Below, in pieces: positions 62,966 to 64,000 of a DNA stretch of 64,000 bases. Under the pieces are notes generated by a model. It worked only from the letters and a program-made list of their open reading frames with translations, made no database searches and was not told where the DNA came from. Each line of letters begins with the position of its first letter. Position 1 is the first letter of the stretch. Source of the stretch: Chitinophaga ginsengisegetis. Its GTDB lineage: Bacteria > Bacteroidota > Bacteroidia > Chitinophagales > Chitinophagaceae. Where the stretch lies: positions 2,166,623-2,230,622 of the forward strand of contig NZ_FUZZ01000001.1 of NCBI RefSeq assembly GCF_900168065.1. Direction: 5' to 3'. The translations under genes and the position numbers were made by a program.

Positions 62966-64000
62966 ATGACGATTAATCATCAGGAAATCGAACTGATCGA
63001 CAGCTTTGAACAAATTGCTGTGGAAATACATCCTTCTGCCAAAGAGGGTTCCAAAGCAGTAGCACAGGAAATTGCCGCGCTGATCCGCGAAAGGCAGGCT
63101 GCCGGCCAAAAATGTATTTTAGGATTGGCCACCGGCTCTACTCCTAAATATCTGTACGCAGAATTAGTACGTCTGCACAAAGAAGAAGGACTCAGCTTTA
63201 AGAACGTCATCACCTTTAACCTGGATGAATATTATCCTATAGAGCCGGATGCTTTACAGAGCTACAACCGCTTTATGAAAGAACACCTGTTCAATCATGT
63301 TGATATCCCTGAAGGTCAGTACAACATTCCGGATGGTACCATTCCAAAGGATCAGATCAAGAAATATTGTGAGGCTTACGACAAACGTATTGAAGAATTA
63401 GGCGGTATCGATATCCAGGTGCTGGGTATTGGTAACAACGGCCACATTGGCTTCAACGAACCAGGCGCTAATATCAATTCACACACCCGTCTCGTTACGC
63501 TGGACAACAGCACCCGTTTGGCCAATGCGTATGAGTTCCCGAATATGAGCCAGGTGCCCCGTTTGGCTATTACAATGGGCCTTAGCAGCATCTTTAAGGC
63601 AAAACGCATCTTACTGATGGCGTGGGGTTCGCATAAATCCAAAATCGTTCGCCGTTCTGTAGAAGGACACAGCACCGACCAGGTACCTGCTTCCCTGCTG
63701 CAACAGCATCCTAACTGCAAGTTTATCATTGATGAACAGGCAGCAGCTGAACTGACCCGTTTCAATGAACCGTGGCTCACCGGCGACTGCGAATGGACTC
63801 CGGGCCTGATCCGCAAAGCAGTAACCAGCCTGGCGCTGAAACTGAACAAGCCTATCCTGATGCTCACTGACAAGGACTATAACGAAAACGGTTTGAACGA
63901 CCTGATCGTACAGTATGGTTCTGCCTATGAGCTCAATATCGAAGAGTTTAACGCCATCCGCGATACCATTACCGGCTGGCCTGGTGGCAAGCCTGGTCCA
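62966..64000 (+). CDS. nagB: Glucosamine-6-phosphate deaminase-like protein, 5' part (cut by window end)
   Basis: 345 codons are present and the frame is open at the window end. The NagB domain (about residues 30-280) has LGLATGSTPKYLYAELVR, VITFNLDEYYPIEPDALQSY and the active-site HIGFNEPG in GIGNNGHIGFNEPG. It converts glucosamine-6-phosphate to fructose-6-phosphate and ammonia. Beyond the usual NagB length, the frame continues with RFNEPWLTGDCEWTPGLIRK and TITGWPGGKPGP. As I recall from Bacteroides homologues of about 660 aa, this leads into a PIG-L/LmbE deacetylase domain, so a deacetylase-deaminase fusion is expected past the edge. Confidence 0.93.
   Translation, partial: MTINHQEIELIDSFEQIAVEIHPSAKEGSKAVAQEIAALIRERQAAGQKCILGLATGSTPKYLYAELVRLHKEEGLSFKNVITFNLDEYYPIEPDALQSYNRFMKEHLFNHVDIPEGQYNIPDGTIPKDQIKKYCEAYDKRIEELGGIDIQVLGIGNNGHIGFNEPGANINSHTRLVTLDNSTRLANAYEFPNMSQVPRLAITMGLSSIFKAKRILLMAWGSHKSKIVRRSVEGHSTDQVPASLLQQHPNCKFIIDEQAAAELTRFNEPWLTGDCEWTPGLIRKAVTSLALKLNKPILMLTDKDYNENGLNDLIVQYGSAYELNIEEFNAIRDTITGWPGGKPGP

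Overview
The window looks like a chromosomal segment of a Bacteroidota bacterium, most likely a Chitinophagaceae member (Chitinophaga-like). The evidence is the gene content: a eukaryote-like class Ia ribonucleotide reductase, DUF2851 and DUF2520 proteins, a TPP-riboswitch TonB receptor, and an acylornithine-type carbamoyltransferase in an arginine operon. The promoters also fit, as several match the Bacteroidota pattern TTG-N17..21-TAnnTTTG. No phage, integrase, transposase, CRISPR array or rRNA was seen. The identification is an inference from sequence reading only.

Layout. 1-12 kb: an unrecognised helical protein, an FMN reductase, a small ABC pair, nrdB-nrdA, an AraC regulator with trmH, and a large AsmA-like protein. 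12-21 kb: a 207-bp palindromic repeat, an SdpI-like membrane protein, a complete tolC-adaptor-RND efflux operon, lipA, a putative outer-membrane protein and an OsmC protein. 21-28 kb: DUF2851, a SAM-I riboswitch controlling a trans-sulfuration enzyme and homoserine dehydrogenase, then a four-gene operon (DUF2520, KdsC-like phosphatase, UbiA, Maf). 28-38 kb: topA, a SirB1-type protein, a tiny repetitive lipoprotein, era-der, an initiator tRNA with a clear promoter and terminator, ssb, and a TPP riboswitch in front of a TonB-dependent receptor.

38-46.5 kb is one minus-strand arginine operon, transcribed as GNAT acyltransferase, argG, argC, argD, acylornithine carbamoyltransferase (argF'), argB, argE, argH. 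It provides a nearly full route from glutamate to arginine. It is preceded by a leader of about 280 nt with two adjacent hairpins and ends at a 27-bp perfect-stem terminator.

47-64 kb is a glycoprotein-glycan catabolic region: GH29 fucosidase, GH109 alpha-N-acetylgalactosaminidase, galactokinase with a hexose transporter, and a plus-strand cluster. That cluster holds an enlarged FucP-like transporter, a ROK kinase, glycosylasparaginase, a CutC-family protein, a phosphodiesterase, an EEP-family hydrolase and a GH20 hexosaminidase, followed by a NagB-type deaminase cut by the window end. Together these could strip fucose, GalNAc and GlcNAc from glycans, cleave the GlcNAc-Asn linkage, and import and metabolise the sugars. 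There is no SusC/SusD pair.

The most unusual non-coding signals are five exact-period 11-bp tandem units plus inverted copies between the divergent fucosidase and GH109 genes, the two copies of the long palindromic repeat (12.1 and 46.8 kb), the structured arginine leader, and a shared AAACGTTT palindrome in front of two amino-sugar genes.
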